Positions 59,041-64,000 of a stretch of DNA of 64,000 nucleotides are shown one piece after another; within the stretch, counting starts at the first letter, position 1, and the number at the start of each line of letters is the position of its first letter. Origin of the DNA: Beta vulgaris subsp. vulgaris (lineage: Eukaryota > Streptophyta > Magnoliopsida > Caryophyllales > Amaranthaceae); contig NC_079205.1 in the NCBI RefSeq assembly GCF_026745355.1, positions 63,657,052-63,721,051 on the forward strand, in the 5' to 3' direction. The translations under genes were made by a program, and so were the position numbers. Under the pieces are notes generated by a model, which was not told the DNA's origin, ran no database searches, and was given only the letters and a program-made list of their open reading frames with translations.

Positions 59041-61227
59041 CGTCCCTAGGACCCTGCGACGAATGCCATGGGATGCCTCGAGAGGACAGGGGATGGTATA
59101 TTAAAGACTTCCGCGACTTTCAAAGGACATACGAACAACTTTTATGACCGTTTCAGGGTCATTCCGTGGCAGCATCATAAAATCATAAATGGGTGGTTTG
59201 GTAGCATTCTAGGGCAAACATATGCTGTGTAGCAACCGGGATGCATTATGAGTCATGCCGCACCCAAGGGAAGGTTTTCGACGAAAAATATGACCGGGCC
59301 AAGAGGAGTAGTCTAAAAACGGTCGAAATTAAAGGTTATAAGTCACGATTTTAGACGTCCAAGGAACCCGTGCACCGAATATCGTGGGATGCCTCGAGGG
59401 GAAAAAGGGATTGTATATTAAGGACTTCCACGACTTTAAACGGGAATAAGAACAACTTTTACGATCGTTTTGGGGTCATTCCGTGGATGCACCATAAAAT
59501 CATAAATGGATGGTTTGGTTCCATTCTGCGACAATACATATGGTGTGAAGCACCCGGGATGCATTATAAGTCGTGTCGCACCTAATAGGAAGGTTTTTGG
59601 CGAAAAATATGATCGGGCCCGGAGAAGCCCTCAACAGGTCAAAATTGAAGGCTATAAGTCACAATTTTAGACTTCCCCGGGACCCGTGTACGGAATGTTG
59701 TGGGATGCCTAGAGGGGATAGGGGATTGTATATTAAGGACTTCCAAAACTTTGAACAGGCATTAAAATAACTTTTACGACGGTTTCAGGGTCATTCCGTG
59801 GGTGAACCATAAAATCATAAATGGGTGATTTGGTGGCATTCTAGCGCAATTCATGTGGTGCAAAGCACCCATGATGCATTATAAGTCGTGTCGCACCCGA
59901 TAAGAAGGTTTTCGGCGATAAATATGACCGGACCCAGAGAAGCCATAAACGGTCAAAATTGAAGGCTATAAGTCACGGTTTTAGACGTCCTCGGGACCCG
60001 TGCACCGAATGCCGTGAAATTCCTTGAGAGGACAAGATATAGTATATTAAGGACTTCCACGACTTTGAACGAGCACACGAACAACTTTTACGACCGTTTC
60101 GGGGCCATTTCGTGGTTGCACCACAATATCATAAATGGGAGGTTTGATGGCATTCTAGGGAAATTTATATGTACCAAAGCACCCGATATGCATTATAAGT
60201 TTTGCTGCACCCTATAGGAAGGTTACCGGCAAAAAATATGATCGGGACTGGAGAAGTCCTTAAACGGTTCAAAATTGAAGGCTATAAGTCACAGGTTTAG
60301 ACGTCTAGGGGACTCGTGCACCGGATTTCTTGGGATGCCTCGAGGGGTCATGGGTTGGTCTATTAAGGAATTCCACGACTTTGAACAGGCATAAAAATAA
60401 CTTTTACGACCGTTTCGGGGTCGTTCCGTGGGTGCACCATAGAATCATAAATGGGTGGTTTGGTGTTATACTGGGACAATTCATATGGTGCGAAGCTCCC
60501 GAGATGCATTATAAGTCGTGTCGCACCCGATAGGAAGGTTTTCGTCGAAAAATATTATCGGGTCCGTAGAAGCCATGAAACAGTCAAAATTGAAGGCTAA
60601 AGTCACTGTTTTTGACGTCCCCGAGACCCGTGCACCAAATGATGTGGGATGCGTCGATGGGACATATGATGGTATATTAAGGAATTCCAAGACATTGAAA
60701 GGGCATAAGAACAACTTTTAAGACTGTTTATGCGTCATTCCGTGGGTGCACCATAAAATCATAAATGTGTGGTTTGGTGGCATTCTAGGAAAATTCATAT
60801 GGTGCGAAGCTCCCGGAATGCATTATACGTCTTGTCGCACCCCATAGGAAGGTTTTCGGCGATAAATATGACCGGACCCGGAGTAGTCCTAAAGCGGTCA
60901 AAATTGAAGGATATAAGTTACGATTTTAGACGTCGCCGGGACCCGTGCACCGAATGGCGTGGGATTCCTCGAGGGATATGGGATGATATATTAAAGACTT
61001 TACGAATTTGAAAGGGCATAAGAAAAACTTTTACTACCGTTTCGGGGTCATTCCGTGGCTGCACCACAAAATAATAAATGGGTGGTTTGGTGGCATTCTG
61101 GGCAATTCAGATAGTGCGAAACACCCAGGATGCATTATAAGTCGTGCCGCACCCATATGAAGGTTTTCGACGAAAAATATGACCGGACCGAGAGGTGCCC
61201 TAAACCGGTCAAAATTGAAGGTTATAT
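59041..61227 (+). repeat. Tandem array of seven copies of a 315-bp repeat
   Basis: Monomers begin at CGTCC-type starts at 59041, 59356, 59672, 59986, 60302, 60616 and 60931, so the period is 314-316 bp. The last copy breaks off near 61227. Conserved blocks include GGACCCGTGCACCGAATG, GGGATGCCTCGAGGGGA, ACGACCGTTTCGGGGTCATT, ATCATAAATGGGTGGTTTGG, GCATTATAAGTCGTGTCGCA and TCAAAATTGAAGGCTATAAG. The array is clearly richer in GC than its flanks. Copies differ by substitutions and single-base gaps throughout. Confidence 0.95.
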
Positions 61228-61337
61228 ATTCACAAATACTTATACATATACTCTATATGTACATATATGAATTCCGATACATGTACATATACTTATACAT
61301 ATTATATATTCACAAATATATATTATATGTGCACGTA

Positions 61338-61545
61338 CACAAAGAATTGGAGTTGGCTCAAATGGCGAGCTTTCCTATATATTCTTTAGCAAGGTTTAGG
61401 GTTCAATTCCTACTCCAAGCATTGTTTGTTTGGAACTTAAGGAGGGAGGGGGGTTGGGAGTGTCTGACTTGTAATAAGCCTCTCGATGAGGATCCTGTAC
61501 GAGGACAACCCAGAGGAATTTTTCTTACCATTTTTTTTTTAAATA
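61338..61545 (+). mobile_element. SINE-like element
   Basis: GGAGTTGGCTCAAATGGCGA and GGTTTAGGGTTCAATTCC have A- and B-box form at the usual spacing. The 3' part (GAGGATCCTGTACGAGGACA ...) ends in a T/A run. Short similar flanks (TACACAAA) might be a target duplication, but the local AT repeats make that uncertain. Confidence 0.55.
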
Positions 61546-62030
61546 AAAATATGTACACATACACAAAATATTTCACAAAGCCTAATTCTACTTTACAGGT
61601 TGGAGGAAGAATAATATGCACCGGTTGCAATTCAATTTAGTTCATTCCAATTCAGTTTCTCTCGATTTAAAAGAATGGGGCCTAAATCTTAGAAAAAGGA
61701 AAGAAAAGTGAATACTCAAAGGGAATTATAAAGAATATCACAAGATGGATAGGGTAGGTGAAGGTGTAAGATTGAAGAGCTCAAAGTTCTAACCGTTAGA
61801 AAAAGCTAGGCTTCCGAAGAACTCTTTATGTACAAAATCATGAGATGAGGTAGTCGGTAGTTAGGTTTGATGGGTAAAATATAAGGACATAATAATGAGT
61901 ATATTAAATTCGTTCATTAATAGAATTTGTCAGTTTGGTAGCATAGATATTAGTTAAGCTTGCCTTGCTAATAAAAAAATTATACCTTCCCATTTTAGGG
62001 CTAAGAGTTTAATCTTCGTTAGGGTACTAT

Positions 62031-63051
62031 GGGCCTGTTCTTTTCGGCATAAAACAGCTGAACTGAACTGAACTGAACTTATCAAAGCTGAACTGAACTG
62101 AACTGAACTTATCGGAGCTGAACTGAACTGAACTGAACTTATCAGAGCTGAACTGAACTGAACTGAACTGAACTGAACTGAACTGAACTGAACTGAATTG
62201 AATTGAATTGAATTGAATTGAATTATATTACATTGAAATAAATTGAATGTAATAAATATATAAATATTATTTTAAACAATAATAATATGAATATTAAATA
62301 ATAATTATAATGATAAGTAATAATAATGAATAATATAATAGTTGTATTTTAAATATTTTTAAATGATAGTTATAAATAAATAATATTAATAATCATAAAT
62401 TAATAATAATAATAATTAATGATAGTAATGATAATTAATAATAATTATTTTATATTATTTGTATTAATATATTAATACTTGACGATGATATATAATAACA
62501 ATAATATCTAAGAAGTAAATTAATATACTATTTTAATAATTATATTTAATAACTTAAAATATTTAGTAATAAAAATAATGATTGCGTTGGACCGCGAAAA
62601 TTATACAATAAACCGTCTTGACGCGATTTGATTGGTTTATGGGCTAAAAAAAGTGGGTTTATTTGTGCTTTGACCTAAACCATGTTCCTCCTAATAATAA
62701 TAGTAATAATAATTAGTAAAGCTACAATAAAAAAAATATATAGAAACAATAATAATAATAATAATACTTAATAGTAATGATATATATTTAAATAATAATA
62801 ATAATAATAATAGTAATTAGTAAAATAAATTATATCAACATAATAATAATAATATTTAACAAAATGGTTATAAAAGAATAGAGCTGAACTGAACTGAACT
62901 GAACTGAACTGATCTGAACTGAACTGAACTGAACTTATTGGAGCTGAACTGAACTGAACTGAACTTATTGGAGCTGAACTGAACTGAACTGAACTTATTA
63001 GAGCTGAACTGAACTGAACTGAACTGAAAATAAGCTGGGGAGAACAGGCCC
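62031..63051. mobile_element. Tourist-like element with TGAAC arrays
   Basis: Ends GGGCCTGTTCTTTTCGGC and GCTGGGGAGAACAGGCCC are inverted and flanked by TAT on both sides. Each end carries an array of TGAAC pentamers grouped into units of about 31 bp closed by GAACTTAT (62058-62220 and 62882-63030), both in the same orientation. The middle is AT-rich with TAA runs and no transposase. Confidence 0.85.
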
Positions 63052-63681
63052 TATAAAATAGGAGATTTCTCTTTCCTTTTCCTTCCATTCTCAATGTGTC
63101 AACCTCGTTATTTAAGCCGGATTGATCTACAAGAGGTTTTCACTTTTAGGTATAAGGACATATATATTTGTATTCTGTTGTTTTTAGTTGTTCCATTTTG
63201 ACTTGATAAATTTGTAAAAAGGGTACTCAAATTTTCGATATCTTTGATTATGTAATTATCAAAATGCTATATATATTGAAGATATATGTTGAGACTTGAG
63301 ATAAGTTTAAGGAAATCCCACATAACTATTAATTTTATTATACTCTCTCAATCCCTTAAAAAATTTCTCATTTCTAATTTGGGCATTATATATTAAGAAA
63401 ATCAAACTTTTATGAGTTTTACTGTTTTAGCAATATGTAATTAAAGATATTAAAGATACAAAACATGTATTTACAAATGGTTAAAGTAAAGTGGATGATA
63501 ATGTCAAAAGTAAAAAAAAAAAAGAATAAATGAAAATAGAGGAAATAATAATTCAATTGTACTTTTCATACCAAGGGTACTTATTTTGATAAATCGATAT
63601 AAATAAGTAATAGTAGTAGTTGATGGACAATCCGTCCTTAAATTAATGCCAGCTAGCTTTTTTCCCTTTAAAAAAGAAGTA

Positions 63682-63939
63682 CTCCCTCCGTCCCATAATA
63701 TAGTGCTTGTTTCTTTTTTACACGGTCTTCAAGACGTAACTTTGACCTTTAATATCTTCAATTTCGTATTAATAAAAAATATAAAAAGTTGATATTATAA
63801 AACTACACATTAAGACGAATCTAACAAGATCCCACATGAATATGTTTTTTTATATATACAAATGAGAATATTCGGTCAAAGATTTTAAAGTTTGACCCAC
63901 CAAAAATGAAATAGGCACTATATTATGGGACGGAGGGAG
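63682..63939. mobile_element. Stowaway-like MITE
   Basis: Ends CTCCCTCCGTCCCATAATAT and ATATTATGGGACGGAGGGAG are perfect inverted repeats flanked by TA. Confidence 0.9.
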
Positions 63940-64000
63940 TAATAGTAGTAGTTGAAACTTGAAAGTTTGAAACTACTTATCTCATTCGTATTTATTGTAT

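Noticed and set aside
59370..61011. Recurrent open frames of 65-80 codons in the 315-bp array
   Set aside because: They come from repeated monomers of similar sequence with a period divisible by three; single-base gaps break them and starts differ between copies.
59041..61227. CRISPR-like array
   Set aside because: The repeats are contiguous 315-bp monomers with no spacers, in a plant genome.

Overview
This is nuclear DNA of a flowering plant (a dicot). The genes have introns with GT..AG borders, and the intergenic space is AT-rich and full of plant-type transposons: Ty1/copia, a Mutator-like element, Helitrons, Stowaway-, Tourist- and hAT-like MITEs, and tRNA-derived SINEs. Protein matches below are from recall of the families, not from a search. 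The repeat style (CTCCCTCCGT-type Stowaway MITEs, TGATC/TGAAC-rich Tourist elements) suggests Caryophyllales/Amaranthaceae, but that is a guess.

Layout. 1-1335: 3' part of a plant tandem CCCH zinc-finger gene. 1336-6076: flanking DNA with a 1,000-N gap. 6077-12447: NAD kinase (NADK1-like). 13852-23325 (minus): a RETICULATA-family chloroplast membrane protein gene; its 4.3-kb intron holds a large palindrome, a decayed Ty3-type protease fragment and organelle-like DNA. 23563-24906: a Tourist-like element with TGATC arrays. 25538-30781: a complete, recent copia element. About 32420-37115: a Mutator-like element with a plant-mobile-domain gene and a MULE transposase gene facing each other. 37387-37846: Helitron. 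38150-39430: copia remnant split by a MITE. 40157-45900: SET-domain methyltransferase of the Rubisco LSMT/SETD3 type. 49274-51619 (minus): plastid phospholipase A1. 51620-56165: MITE-rich spacer with one nested pair. 56166-57994 (minus): early nodulin-like phytocyanin with a SINE in its intron. 59041-61227: seven tandem copies of a 315-bp repeat. 62031-63051: second Tourist-like element with TGAAC arrays. 63682-63939: Stowaway MITE.

The host genes are unrelated housekeeping, stress or plastid genes and form no pathway or operon. A notable technical feature is that four of the five multi-exon host genes, and the zinc-finger gene, carry single-base indels, nearly all deletions and many in homopolymers, inside otherwise conserved exons with intact splice sites. 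This looks like consensus error in a long-read assembly rather than five independent pseudogenes. Gene entries therefore give spans with the exon list and the suspected indel positions.

The most unusual items are the Mutator-like element whose two genes both begin with a tiny or short first exon followed by an intron carrying a palindromic minisatellite, the palindrome with a matching small reading frame in each arm, and the two Tourist-like elements that share a pentamer-based higher-order repeat design.
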